From Balanoglossus misakiensis (taxonomy: Eukaryota > Hemichordata), in contig CM082587.2 in NCBI GenBank assembly GCA_040954595.2, positions 6,882,001-6,946,000 on the forward strand: 64,000 bases of DNA. Reading direction: 5' to 3'. The translations under genes and the position numbers were made by a program. Numbering within the stretch: position 1 is the first letter of the stretch; every line of letters starts with the position of its first letter. The notes beneath the pieces are model-generated. The model saw only the letters and a list, made by a program, of their open reading frames with translations, was not told the DNA's origin and searched no databases. This document shows positions 10,982 to 21,900 of the stretch, piece after piece.

Positions 10982-11014
<33 letters not shown>
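10982..11014 (+). repeat. (AAT)n microsatellite, 3' tail of the LINE
   Basis: Eleven consecutive AAT-type triplets at the 3' end of the minus-strand LINE. Such short tandem tails are typical of CR1/L2-like elements rather than poly(A)-tailed L1. Confidence 0.85.
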
Positions 11015-11015
<1 letters not shown>

Positions 11016-11309
11016 TTTTATTTACCCATTAATTAAAGGGTACATGTGATAGGTAAAAATACAAATGGTGGGTAAATATGGAGTCAGGAAATAGCCACAG
11101 CTAGTCTAGCCTGTACTCCTACAATATAGCTTGCTTGGTTACAGAAAAAAAAGATAATGTTGAGGGAACGCTTGAAGCGTGATTCAAGTACAATCTCACT
11201 ACAACAGTGTAAAGTTATCCATTGCAAATGGTAATGGAAAAAAGAAAGGAACAACAATCACAAACAAACAAACAAAACAGCATCATACTACATCAAGAAA
11301 ATTACAAAT

Positions 11310-14228
11310 TCATTTGTACTGGTTTAAGAGGTGTTGTTTAAGTGTCCTACGAAATTGGCATAAAGTATTTGAAGACTTAATTTGTGGAGGAATATCGTTC
11401 CAGATTTTTGCTCCAGTATGTGATATCGAGAACTGGCCTGAGTTTGTTTTGGCGTGAAACGGGCGTAGATAGTGATGTAACCAAATTCTGGTATTATGCT
11501 CATGACTTGTTGTGTTAAAATAATCTGAAAGTGAATGTGGAGATTTCTGGTGATATAAAGAATAAATGAAGGAACCTAGTAAATAACTGTGAAGCTTGGT
11601 AATATCCAAAATATTCAGTTGATTAAAGAGAGGAGAAGAATGGTCCATGTGTGATTTGAAAAGCATTATACGTACAATTGTTTTTTGGGCAACTTGGATA
11701 CAATGTAACTTTGTGGGGTAAGTATTGCCCCAAACCTCAAGACCATATGTAACATGAGGGAGTATGAAGGCGTTGTAATATAAAATTCTGATATGGAGTG
11801 GTAAAATATTTCTAATCTTGTATAAAATTCCACAGTGCTGTGACCATGACAGATGCTTGTCCAATAAAACCCCAACAAATGGTATCACATCAACCTCTTT
11901 GATTTCTTCATTCTGGATTTGCAATGACCCAAGAACATCAAGTTTTTTCTGCCGACCCCTAAAAATAATAAAGTGAGTCTTGGCCCTATTAATTGTTAGT
12001 TTGTTGGCATTGCACCATTGCTGAACATCATTTAAATAAGAGGATATATGAGTCAAGTTAATACTATCTGCACCTGAGAAGGAATGGAAGAGATTGGAGT
12101 CGTCAGCAAATAAACGGAAATCAAAAAATGTAGAAGAATTTGGAAGGTCATTGATATAAATAAGGAAAAGGGTTGGGCCCAAAACTGATCCCTGTGGGAC
12201 TCCATTGTGGATCAAGGACTTTTCTGAAACATGACTGGTTAATGTGACATACTGTGAGCGGTCTGTGAGGTAGCTGTTAAACCAATGCTGGCAGGGGCCC
12301 CTAAACCCGTAATGTTCAAGCTTGGACAATAAAGTGGCATGGTGAATGGTATCGAAAGCTTTGCTGAAGTCAATAAACACCCCCAGTGTGGAATTCCCCT
12401 TATCAATTTCTTTTAACAAGTGGTTAACTAAGTTAATCAAAGTGTGCTTGGTGCTATGGTTCTTTCTAAAGCCATACTGATGCTTATATAAAATATTATA
12501 TTTATCAAGGTAAGTAATCACTTGTTTGTTTACCACTTTTTCTATCACTTTACTGAACATTGATAAAATGGCGATGGGTCTGTAGTTCCCAACAATGTTC
12601 TGTTCTCCTTTCTTGAAGATAGGTTTAACCTTAGCGACTTTTAAGGAATTTGGGAAGACACCGGTACAGAAAGACATATTTATGATGTGGGTCAAAGGTT
12701 GAGCAATAACATCAGCTGCATCAAATAGGAGTCTTGGAGGAATATTATCCCACCCACTGGCCTTTTTACTGTCAAGATGCACCAAAATCTCTTTTATCTC
12801 AGCAACCGTAACAGGATGGAGAAAAAAAGAGTTTGGCATAGGATCATTCATATAATTTTTAAAATCTTTTGTGGTTTTTGGAATGTGTTTTGCCAGATTT
12901 TGACCCACATGTACAAAGAAGTCATTAAAACACTTAGCCATATCAGCTGGCTTATCTACCAAGCTTTCAATCCCATTTACATTAACCTTTAACTGATCTG
13001 GTGCTTTATCTAAAGTAGTGTTTTTACCAAGCAACTCATTTACAACATTCCACACTTTACCATTGTTGTTTACAGTGAATAAATTAGCATAATACACCCT
13101 TTTGGCTTTTCTTAAAACACTTGTAAGAATATTTCTGTAGGTTGTGTAGCGAGCAACAGCACTTGGTTCATGTTGTGTGGTGACAACTTTAGCATATAGT
13201 TTGCGCTTGGTGCGAATTGACTTCTTAATAGCTTTGGTAATCCAGGGATTTTTGTTACACTTGGCCTTAATAGTTTTAACCTCGAGTGGAGCATGATGGT
13301 CACACACCTGGCTGAACAAATTGCTGAAGGTGTCAAAAGCAGTGTTTACACAGCTATTGTTATGCATAACAACGTTCCAGTTAACATTAATTAAATCAGA
13401 AATAAAACGAGCAGAGTTATAGCGCCTGAAATTCCTTGTACAAACTGACCGTACAAATGGCGTGTGGACATTGAAGTTGTTGAAAATAGAGAAAATAGGT
13501 AAGTGATCTGAAATATCAGCAATAATTGTACCAGCATCAATGTGACAAGAGCTAATATTGGAATAAATATGATCAATGGTCGACTTGGAAGTACTTGTAA
13601 TACGGGTTGGGGAGGAGATTAACTGTTCTAGATGAAGACATTGCATCCTTGGTATAAAATCCCGAGCACTTGAATCTGGACTTGACACATCAATATTAAA
13701 GTCACCCATAAGAATACAATGTTTTTTATCCAGTTTCAAAGAACAAAGAACATTAAAAAGACTGTCTTCAAACTCTGTGACACTAGTTCCTGGTTTGCGA
13801 TATAACACACCGACAACTATGCGATTCTTTAACCCGCATATTTCAAACCATAGTGATTCAGAATGAACCACATTAAAGTTTAACAGTTTGTATTTAAGAG
13901 AACAATGAATATATGCCCCTACCCCGCCACCCCGACCGATGTTTCTGCTATTTAACTCAAAAGAGTAATTTGGCAAATTAAAAAAAGTTGGATTGTTGAT
14001 TTGCCAGGTTTCTGAAACACCAATAATGTGAAAAGGACTGGTGATACATTCATTGTACAGGAGACGTACATCGTCTATACTATTACAGAGAGATCTTGCA
14101 TTAATATGAGATACTGAGAAAGAATGGCTGGATCTAGAGCTAAATTTATCATTAAATGTTGACGGTTCTAGTATATGATTTGTAACTGTGAAAATGTCAT
14201 CATCTATGTCATTTACTGAGTTTGGCAT
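11310..14228 (-). CDS. LINE ORF2: apurinic-type endonuclease and reverse transcriptase, 972 aa
   Basis: Supplies the nicking and target-primed reverse transcription of the LINE. The N-terminal endonuclease/exonuclease/phosphatase fold runs to about residue 250, with HINARSL (metal-binding Asn, about residue 43), GVSETW (catalytic Glu), MGDFNID and the terminal SDHLPI histidine. The reverse transcriptase shows the fingers motif GNYRPIAILS, FIDFSKAFDTIHH (first catalytic Asp), NGVPQGSVLGP and the active site FADD at about residues 707-710. The C-terminus has the HNTR...W..Y/GAKIWNDIP region common in CR1/L2/Jockey-group proteins. Every catalytic motif is intact, there is no internal stop, and the length is normal for the group. 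No RNase H domain is seen. The exact clade needs a tree. Confidence 0.95.
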   Translation of the reverse strand: MPNSVNDIDDDIFTVTNHILEPSTFNDKFSSRSSHSFSVSHINARSLCNSIDDVRLLYNECITSPFHIIGVSETWQINNPTFFNLPNYSFELNSRNIGRGGGVGAYIHCSLKYKLLNFNVVHSESLWFEICGLKNRIVVGVLYRKPGTSVTEFEDSLFNVLCSLKLDKKHCILMGDFNIDVSSPDSSARDFIPRMQCLHLEQLISSPTRITSTSKSTIDHIYSNISSCHIDAGTIIADISDHLPIFSIFNNFNVHTPFVRSVCTRNFRRYNSARFISDLINVNWNVVMHNNSCVNTAFDTFSNLFSQVCDHHAPLEVKTIKAKCNKNPWITKAIKKSIRTKRKLYAKVVTTQHEPSAVARYTTYRNILTSVLRKAKRVYYANLFTVNNNGKVWNVVNELLGKNTTLDKAPDQLKVNVNGIESLVDKPADMAKCFNDFFVHVGQNLAKHIPKTTKDFKNYMNDPMPNSFFLHPVTVAEIKEILVHLDSKKASGWDNIPPRLLFDAADVIAQPLTHIINMSFCTGVFPNSLKVAKVKPIFKKGEQNIVGNYRPIAILSMFSKVIEKVVNKQVITYLDKYNILYKHQYGFRKNHSTKHTLINLVNHLLKEIDKGNSTLGVFIDFSKAFDTIHHATLLSKLEHYGFRGPCQHWFNSYLTDRSQYVTLTSHVSEKSLIHNGVPQGSVLGPTLFLIYINDLPNSSTFFDFRLFADDSNLFHSFSGADSINLTHISSYLNDVQQWCNANKLTINRAKTHFIIFRGRQKKLDVLGSLQIQNEEIKEVDVIPFVGVLLDKHLSWSQHCGILYKIRNILPLHIRILYYNAFILPHVTYGLEVWGNTYPTKLHCIQVAQKTIVRIMLFKSHMDHSSPLFNQLNILDITKLHSYLLGSFIYSLYHQKSPHSLSDYFNTTSHEHNTRIWLHHYLRPFHAKTNSGQFSISHTGAKIWNDIPPQIKSSNTLCQFRRTLKQHLLNQYK

Positions 14229-14246
14229 GAAGCAATATATGGGAAA

Positions 14247-15206
14247 TCAGTTAATTTTTGATATATCGCTTACACAGTTAATATTTACAACTGGCGTACT
14301 TATGTCTTTACGGGCCAAGATTTTGCCATTTTGAGTCCACAGGAATTTCCATTGTCTTTGTTTTCTTTTCTCGTTAGCCTTACCGAATAGTGATCTTCTT
14401 TGTTGTGTTAGATGTTCATTTATGTATATTTTGGTTGATTCATCGTAGCCGAGGTTTCTGGCTGTAATGTTTTTCAGGTTTTTCTTTTTGCTGTAGATGT
14501 TGTTCCTCACACGTCTGTTATTGAAGCGAACGATGATCGGACGATGACGCTGCTGCTGCTGCAAAGTGGTTCTGGTCTTTGTTCCAATGCGATGGGTTAC
14601 ATCAATGGTGTTCATTGTTATGCTGATGTCTATTGCTTTCATAACTTTGAAGGCAATGTCATCTGTGCTCTCACCTTCCGCTTCTGGAATGCCATGAATT
14701 TCGAGATTTTCTCTCCGTATATACTGGTCAAGATCGTCTTTCTCTGATTCCAACTTGTTGAGTCTTTCGTTCAGTTCTTGGTTCTCCTTCGTTAATTTCG
14801 TGTTGTTATTTTCTAGTTGAGTTATCTGTGTTTTGAACTGTTCAAACATTGAGTTCATAAAGTCGACAGAGACTTTTACCGCTTCTGTGTTTTCTTCGAC
14901 ATGCTGGATTTTTTCGGACATATTTTCTAGTTTCTGTAATCTGGAGCTGATCTCGCTCAGTTGAGCAAATATGTCCGATGATGTCACAGTGTGTGGGACG
15001 TCTGGTAACGGACGTGATACAGTATCCGTTGCAGCAGGTGGTGCAGTGTTCTGCGCGGTCGCCATATTGGATGAACCACTTACTTGCCGGTGATCCTCTG
15101 AAGTCGGAAATCGCTTCTTCTTGCAAGATTTACACAGTGTCAGGTCTCCTTGACACAGCTTTACGCCCCTGATGACATTACAGTCCTCACACCTTGGTTT
15201 GGACAT
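14247..15206 (-). CDS. LINE ORF1: zinc-finger and coiled-coil RNA-binding protein, 319 aa
   Basis: ORF1 proteins coat LINE RNA and act as nucleic acid chaperones. The N-terminus (residues 5-28) carries a Cys pattern CxxC...C...CxxC followed by lysines, a likely zinc finger. A long heptad-rich region (about 75-160, with leucines and QLENNN/LTKENQELNERL) predicts a coiled coil for multimerisation. It is followed by YIRRENLEIHGIPE (about 163-176), a hallmark of the LINE ORF1 central domain, and a basic C-terminal part (IVRFNNRRVRNNIYSKKK). The ATG (15204-15206) gives the full finger. The 18-base gap to ORF2 suggests reinitiation or translational coupling. Confidence 0.9.
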   Translation of the reverse strand: MSKPRCEDCNVIRGVKLCQGDLTLCKSCKKKRFPTSEDHRQVSGSSNMATAQNTAPPAATDTVSRPLPDVPHTVTSSDIFAQLSEISSRLQKLENMSEKIQHVEENTEAVKVSVDFMNSMFEQFKTQITQLENNNTKLTKENQELNERLNKLESEKDDLDQYIRRENLEIHGIPEAEGESTDDIAFKVMKAIDISITMNTIDVTHRIGTKTRTTLQQQQRHRPIIVRFNNRRVRNNIYSKKKNLKNITARNLGYDESTKIYINEHLTQQRRSLFGKANEKRKQRQWKFLWTQNGKILARKDISTPVVNINCVSDISKIN

Positions 15207-15296
15207 AGTTATGATCTTGCTTGCAGTGAAAATATAAACTTTTGCTGGAGCCGATGCGAACTCATTGTCTCACTGTAAGCGCCCTCAACTTGCAAG

Positions 15297-15888
15297 TTGA
15301 ATCGAAGCAGTCACTCAGACATTAATTACAATTATATACATGATTATATAATATATGTATTTATCATACATGCAACGCCTGTATTTGGCACTTTCTATTG
15401 TTCTCGCCCCGAAGATATTTTACGGTATTACACTGAGCGCGATATTTTACGGTATTACACTCCGCGTCTCGAACAATTTTTGAGAACGCGCGGCACGACA
15501 GTTCGCTGCGCGTGCGAGCGACGTACGAGGCATAGGACGCTAGTGGAGAGGGGTGTTGTAAAATTCGGTTATTAGAAGCTGAAATAACGTTTTCAAAGCT
15601 GGCGGTTTTGCCATGTTGAATGAATCATTTTTACTTCTTCGAAATTCTCAATGCGAAATAATTGTTAACATGATATTTTGAAAGAGAACGTAGACAAGTT
15701 TATTTAGAATGCGGATGTGCCCATCGTAATGAAAGCTGCCAACCCCCTTAAAATGATACTACGGCCTACACGTCATACGTCACAACATGGCTACTGCCGT
15801 GATCCCAGCGCCTGGTTCAAATTTGAAATTGTTTTTCTCGGCGCATTTTCGCAAATCATACTGTTTTATAGGTAGGCATGTATGATAA
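15297..15888. other. Intergenic DNA between LINE and hairpin
   Basis: Contains a short direct repeat (gatattttacggtattacact near 15410 and 15441). No gene recognised. Confidence 0.5.
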
Positions 15889-16033
15889 AGGGGTTATTAC
15901 ACTAATTTTGGTCGATAACGCGACGCATTCTCGTGATGTCCGTATTTCGACTCGTTGCGAAGCGCAACTCGTCAAAATACGGACATCACTCAAATACGAC
16001 GCGTTATCGACCAAAATCCGTGTAATAACCCCT
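15889..16033. mobile_element. 145-bp palindromic element
   Basis: AGGGGTTATTACAC at the left mirrors GTGTAATAACCCCT at the right, and the arms pair at roughly 85% through ttttggtcgataacgcg and gatgtccgtatt. The centre is ACTCGTTGCGAAGCGCAACT. The organisation resembles hairpins 1 and 2 but the sequence is different. A non-autonomous fold-back element is likely. Confidence 0.8.
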
Positions 16034-16576
16034 AAAAATCTATAATATGTATAAATTAAAATTTGAATATCACAAATGTGACAAATTTACATCATTTTTT
16101 TACACAGAAATCGAAAATCTGTTCAAATTTTGTGATATATTCATATCTGTAAATGCTCAGTCCTGTAAATGTTGATAAGCATACTTGACACTGTTTCATG
16201 CATCCAACGAGGGAATACAAATATAGAAGGGTTGTTGTATTGGAGAATTTACAAAGATTTCCTGTATAAAAAAAAATATCCGCAATACGATGTCCAGCCT
16301 CCACACTATCGCTTAGATCAGCGATTTTCAAAATCTCTGCTCCAAAAAATCATGCAATATGAAAGCAAACCAAACAGCAAAGGCCACATATTCAACAGCC
16401 GGCTAAGTTTAAAGTTCAAAGAGCATGGAGTGAGGGCGCCTATTTTCGTAATTGATCTGAATATTGCCAATGATTGCCACACCCACCACTGGCCGGCTGC
16501 GCGCTATGACCGATCAGAAGGACGGCACACTGAAAAATAGCACTGTAAACAATAAGATCTGAGAGGTCTAAACCAT
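16034..16576. other. Intergenic DNA with an unassigned open frame
   Basis: A plus-strand open frame at 16169-16540 (123 codons, Lys/Tyr/His-rich) has no recognisable motif, no clear splice or promoter context, and an overlapping minus-strand frame. I do not call it a gene. Confidence 0.4.
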
Positions 16577-16900
16577 TATAATAAAGAATGTGATACTAGT
16601 AACTTAACTTCAGCACAAATTTGAACTTTTTTGTGGATGAACTTGCCCTAGATGAATGTGTGACGCTGATTCTTGTATAAAATTTCTGCCAAATTTAAAA
16701 GTCTTACTCCAATACATGTACACAAGATCAGTTATGACCTGTTCATCACATTTCCTTTGATTCAGTCATAAAATGTACATTCAGCCCATTCTTGATTCCT
16801 TTCATATTGTCAGTGCAAGCGTACGCTCAGATACCAATTTTGTTCGGAAAAATGTAAATAAGTACAGATAGGCCTACAAACTTGAAGATAGCACTTTGAG
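16577..16900. repeat. Dispersed repeat, copy 2 of 2
   Basis: Diverged copy of 6843-7165 in the same orientation, with several small indels. Confidence 0.85.
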
Positions 16901-16916
16901 CACTATGTAGCTCTGC

Positions 16917-16968
16917 GTACAGGTCTGTTTGTTCCCGGCGTTACACCGCACAAACCTGTACGCAGGGT
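16917..16968. repeat. Short inverted repeat
   Basis: CTGCGTACAGGT and ACCTGTACGCAG pair across a loop of about 25 bases. The loop also has gtttg/caaac pairing near the stem. Confidence 0.75.
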
Positions 16969-17114
16969 TATTTGAGCACAAGACGTACGTGACCGTATAC
17001 GTACGAAAATCAGGCAATTTTAAAAATATGATTGACATACAATGAAAACATAATTCAGATAAATAGTTTCAACATAAATTGTGAAAATCAAATAAACAAG
17101 CACTTAATACCTAC

Positions 17115-17383
17115 CTTGCATATCTTTGGCGCAGCGAACTTGTCACTGGTATATACTCTATATGACTCTGAATGACTCTGTGTGGTAGTTGGAATGCATT
17201 TTCTCCTGGCATTACAGTTGAGCTCCCTCTAGGAGCCCTTTTAGCACTTCTTTTTTTTTTTTTTTTTTGCATTTCGTCTGCACAGTCTTTGTCTGCACCA
17301 CGTAAGTCCACGTTGCTGAAGTTGCCCGTCATCTGGAAATTTGAATGCGAACGTAACTGCCGCCTGAGCGCGTCTGACGTCAT
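17115..17383 (-). CDS. Candidate first coding exon of an unidentified minus-strand gene
   Basis: On the minus strand an ATG at 17383 opens 89 codons that run to a good splice donor (GCAAG|gtaggt at 17115/17114), leaving 2 bases in the last codon. The protein is basic and Ser/Arg/Lys-rich, with a run of lysines encoded by an 18-base A tract. The C-terminal part includes ENAFQLPHRVIQSHIEYIPV. I do not recognise the family and found no convincing downstream exon; a dispersed repeat and a hairpin occupy much of the next 1.2 kb. A CRE-like TGACGTCA overlaps the start codon (17375-17382). It could be a chance open frame, so confidence is modest. Confidence 0.35.
17375..17382. promoter_or_regulatory. 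CRE-like palindrome TGACGTCA
   Basis: Perfect match to the CREB/ATF consensus, overlapping the start codon of the candidate exon at 17115-17383. Chance occurrence is possible for an 8-base site. Confidence 0.3.
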
Positions 17384-18289
17384 TTGATAGCGAGGAATTT
17401 TTTTCTTTTAGTTGATTATATTGATTACTCTATGTGAAGCTTATTCAGAAAAATTGAAACATTCATTGTGGAAAGACAACATGTACAGAGGTAAAAGTAT
17501 TGATATTTCTGACGCCACTGGGAATAACAGAAAAGTGCCTTAAAGGTTTGTTACAAAGCCGAGTATATTATGGAGCACAATGTGTGCTTTCGTCCATTAA
17601 TATGGGTCTTTGGGGCGTTCATTATTCTCATTATTTTATAGTTTTGTCAATGCCAGTGAATTTGCAGACTTCAAAAAGTATAGGTGCGAACAATTCAGAC
17701 TCGGACACGGAGATCGAGAACAGAGCAATGGCGTACGCGTAAACAAAAGGTCACCTGATCGTGGTGTGTCAGTGTACTGTACATTTCTAGTATCATATTC
17801 AAACATCAGGTAATAAATAATGAAGGTTTATTTACGCATGTGAAAATTCATTTAAGGGTTCTGCTGAAAGATATCTGAAATAGTTTCGATTTTTGTGTAA
17901 TCTTTGGGAGGATTTGGGGAATATTTGAATTCGTTTGCGTTCTCAGGAAAGTTCACGTATACGGGCGCTCGGAAGGTTGCAATACATAAACAAACTCGCC
18001 CTCGATCGACCCTCCGTACCGCGTAGACAACATGACAAGTGACACTTGCGGCATATTTTTTTTACGTATAGCTTCGTTGACATGACTGCTTGGTACATGG
18101 TACACGGTATGTATGGTGAACGAATGTCAAAATTCACTGGTATTGATAAAGCTATAATATAATATTATATATAATAAAACTGTGTGATTAGCGTCGCGTC
18201 CACAGGACGTTCTACGCGCATTTCATTTTCAGTATCACACTGTCTTGGAGCAAGACTAACTACTGACCTATATTCGCATAGGATTGTGG
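17384..18289. other. Region upstream of GAPVD1, no gene recognised
   Basis: Short open frames at 17500-17813 and 17943-18137 lack recognisable motifs. GC is slightly raised and CpG occurs around 17940-18020 and 18180-18220, but no conserved element could be named. Confidence 0.4.
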
Positions 18290-18330
18290 GACTATAATCA
18301 TTACCATTTCAACATGGCGGATGTTGTTAC
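18270..18330 (+). promoter_or_regulatory. Predicted GAPVD1 promoter with YY1-like site
   Basis: CAACATGGCGG at 18310-18320 matches the YY1 consensus CAANATGGCGGC except at the last position. Just upstream is gattgtgggactata (about 18281-18295), similar to cattgtgggaattata in front of PSMB1 (32936-32950). The shared order (GTGGGA element, then YY1 site) suggests a common housekeeping promoter syntax. The start site itself is not visible. Confidence 0.5.
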
Positions 18331-18414
18331 GAGGGGTGTATCACTTACTCCTTTCGCGATGCCCACCTTAGTGTAAACTTGACAGTGCATTTCTTGTCGC
18401 TGATCAGATTCCAG
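18295..18414 (+). other. Predicted non-coding first exon of GAPVD1 with an upstream ORF
   Basis: The exon would end at a strong donor, TTCCAG|gtaagt (18414/18415), pairing with the acceptor ctgtcacag at 18913. An upstream ORF (18314-18376, 20 codons plus stop) starts at the ATG inside the YY1-like motif and ends well before the main start, so it could lower GAPVD1 translation. The 5' boundary is approximate. Confidence 0.45.
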
Positions 18415-18948
18415 GTAAGTACAAAAACCATACAAGTCAAATAAGTCTGCAATTCGTCCATTAGTAAAATGTTTAATGCCTTGAAAGACGCGAAATGATC
18501 GATACATTCTTACTCGCATGACAAGTGTGTAGTGAGTAGTTTCTGCAGGGTGCAGTATGCAGAGCAAAAATTCTGGGGGAGGGGGTTCTCCTGTAGATTG
18601 TAGTCTATGTAGAGGATGTAGGGGTTGATTTTCATGTGTGTCTAAGTCTGGTAGTGGGCGGCTGCTATTCGGAGTTCAAGTGTTGTATAACCTTTTTGGC
18701 GTTGTCAGACTTCGTAAGAAGCAAATCGAAAATGAATGTGTTACCGATAGATATTTAGACTATTATTGAACACTAGACAACGTACTGAGTAAAACAACAG
18801 CTTTCACTATTCAGGGACTTGTGGAAATATACTTGGTATGTGTGCATACTGTACGGTGTTATTTTTGGCTGTGTAATCAAACCTTTCCTGTTCAAATTTC
18901 CTTCCTGTCACAGCATTTGAAGTGAATATTACACAAGAAGTGGACACC

Positions 18949-21900
18949 ATGGCTGCCACCACTACACTTGTTCAGTTGGCCAAACACCTGAAAGAGGAGA
19001 AACTATTTGTGTCTGCCGAGAAGGAGCAGTTGCGCCGTCTGAACGAAGAGGTGACGTCGACCGCGGAGAGGTTGTACCATGTCTCCTGGATCGGTAGACA
19101 GCAACGGCAGAATTTAGACCAGCTGATCAAGGGGGCGTGGGATCAGTCCCCGGCCTACTGCTGCTACAAGGCCAACGCCCTTGAGCAGGTGAACTTTGAG
19201 GACGCGTACAAGCACCTGGGCTATCACGATTCTGCGTACGGGGAGTTTCTGAAGACTCTGCGGGAGAACCCGAGACTGGTGGCCTACTGTCTGACCCAGG
19301 GCGAGAAAATGCACCATGAAGACAGCAAGGCGATGGTGAAGGTTGTCATGTCGGCCGTCTACGGCAACTGCATCATGCAGGAAGACGAAAGACACGTGCT
19401 GCTGCTGCTGCAGGCCCTGATCGAAAGCCAGCTGGCGGGCAGCGACGACCCGAGGCGGCTGCTGAGGCGCGACTCCTGCGTGTTCACCATGGTTTTCAAA
19501 CACTTCACCGAGGGCCTGTACTCCGGGCGGCTCTACCTGACGGCCGCCCTCCACGAGGCCGTGATGGCTCTCCTCATGGACGACGAGAACTACCTGGAGA
19601 CCAACCCGCACCGGGTCGCCGACCACTTCACCCGGCAGGAGCAGGAGAAGAGGTTCGGCCGGCCCAACACCCCGGAGTTCCAGGACAGGCTCCTGCAGCA
19701 GCTGGAGGTCAACGTGGACCAGCTGGTGAGCCACTGCAACCGCTTCATCGGCAGCCTGAAGGACAGCATGTACTGCTTCCCGCAGAGCCTCGACTGGATA
19801 GTCAGGCAGATCTACAAGATCGTGACGCAGGCCGGAAAGATCAAGCCGGAGGAGGTGCGGGCCATGTGCGTGGACATGCTGCTGCTTCTCTTTGTGTGTC
19901 CGGCCATCGTCAACCCGGAGCCGTACGGGATCACCTCCGACATCCTCATCAGCGGAGTGGCCAGGTTCAACCTGATGCAAGTTGCCCAGATTTTACAAGC
20001 GCTGGCCATGAAAATGTACACGTCTGGCGACGGCAGGGGAAGTGACATATGTTCAAGGTTTCCAAAGGTAGGTCACGTAAAGAATTTAAAATAACTTGGT
20101 AAATATTTTCATTCATATTATTTTATGATCAAGTAAAAAATCTAACTATATAATTCTTGCTTTAGTCAATTTCAGGCAGTATGCATACTCAAATGCATAT
20201 GTGCGCCAGGAATTCACAAAGTGACTATTCATACCATACTAATTGACCACACATAAAATGTACTCTGATTATTGAAGAACGAAAAATCTCATAAATGCAG
20301 GAAATCTATTTTAAACATTTCTATACATTGCAAGTGGCTATCACTTTGTGGTACTGTATAATATGTATGTGGTATACTGTACATTGGATTTTTGCTGGTC
20401 TCAACAGGATTGCATGTCTTCAGTCTTGGATTCCATGATCAACAGTCTAACAACGGACGACGCCCCTCCCGTCAATCAACAACTGCAAGGGATAACACGC
20501 AGCGCTGCCCTCATCACTCAGAATGAATTGTATACTTTGGTGAGTCTGCAATACACAGTACAACCTGTCTAAACCAAACACCAAAGGGATGAAACCCCAG
20601 AAGTACTGTAAAACACTTTATTTTCGCGAGTTAAATTTTTCGCGATATCGAGAGAGGCCACTGTTTCGCGAGTATTAATTTTCGCGTTCTCTTATTTCAT
20701 TCACTGCATCGTTATCTTCAAAAACAATTTACGCGACTTTTTATTTTCATGCTATTTTGGCTCTCGCGTATTTGGCGAAAATTAATTGCTCGCAAAAATA
20801 AAGTGTTTTACAGTATATTTTGATGTGTATAACTTTGTTGTCATCAATGGAATAGTATCAGTTATTATTATTTTTCCCCCTGATGTTTCGTAGATTTCAT
20901 ATTTACGAAACGTCCAAAGTTCCTGCCCGGAGCAAGCGGAAAGCAAAGAGCTGGAAACCATTCTGTCATCTGTGCCGGTCACACCCTCCCCAACCAGCAG
21001 TGCCAGTATCAACACACCGGGCACCCCGCAGAGCCAGGCACCGAGCACTCCGTCGCCGACGCCGGACACACCAACAGGGTCTACCAAGAAAAGCCACGGA
21101 AAAGGTGAGTTTTGAGGATGTGTTCATTGTGTGCGGGCCTCGTTTCAGGTTTTCAAAGGGATTTTACAGCCAATGTTGCCAGTCGGAAGTCTTCATTGAT
21201 GTAAAAGCAGAACACTGCAGGGTAAACCTTGTTCTTGCTTGGTAAGTTAGTCGTGGCTTGTAATTAGGGGGCCAAGCATTTGCCTGATTTAGTAGTCCCT
21301 ATGGGTTTTGTTAGAGTTTTTCTTTCTCCCTTATTCTTCTTGCATCAGTTCTTTGTCCGAGTAGATCTGATCAACTGCTGCATGCACACTTCACAAACTT
21401 TTCCACAGTGGTCTGAGGACACAAAAAAATCTGACTGTTCTGTTCTGATGTTTCTACAGCCAAGAAATCCATCAAGTATGGCAGTGCGTTGGAAGCAGAC
21501 GGCAACCAGTCGGACAGCGGCAGCCAACAGAAAGAGATGGCTATGGATTACAAACCGGACGATGTCCTAGTGGTGCCACTGGGTAACGTCTCTAGTGAAT
21601 GCCCTGGTATGCTGTCTGAAACAAAGGTAGGAGGAGTAGGCAGTCTCAGTACTTGCATCTGTAACATTAAAGGTACACAGTCAGCTCCAATTTACACATT
21701 GCTGTTTATTGTTAAAATCAGTGTGGTGGTGCACTTCTTTTCTGTGACCTCCAAGTGAAAATCTGTGATTGACTAGTGTCCAAGGTACGGTTTTGTAGAT
21801 TTATACAGGCAAAGATATGCCTTTAGAGGTGCACACACATACGATCATACAGGTGATGTGGGTCTAAAAAACCTACTATTGCAGTGGTACATGTATGTTA

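Larger units (their letters stand above)
10982..15290 (-). mobile_element. Full-length non-LTR retrotransposon (LINE), Jockey/CR1/L2-type
   Basis: A two-ORF LINE on the minus strand. ORF1 (15206-14247) is followed after 18 bases by ORF2 (14228-11310), then about 330 bp of 3' sequence ending in a simple (ATT)n tail (10982-11014 on the plus strand reads AAT repeats). Both frames are open throughout, so the copy looks young and possibly active. The 5' end is estimated near 15290, where minus-strand untranslated sequence before ORF1 gives way to unrelated DNA. No target duplication was identified. Confidence 0.85.

Noticed and set aside
18922-18948. GAPVD1 start nine codons upstream of 18949
   Set aside because: That would need a GTG start. 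The ATG at 18949 has a good Kozak context and fits the family N-terminus.
19114-19980. 288-codon minus-strand open frame
   Set aside because: It is antisense to the GC-rich RasGAP exon of GAPVD1, whose plus-strand frame matches a known family along its whole length.
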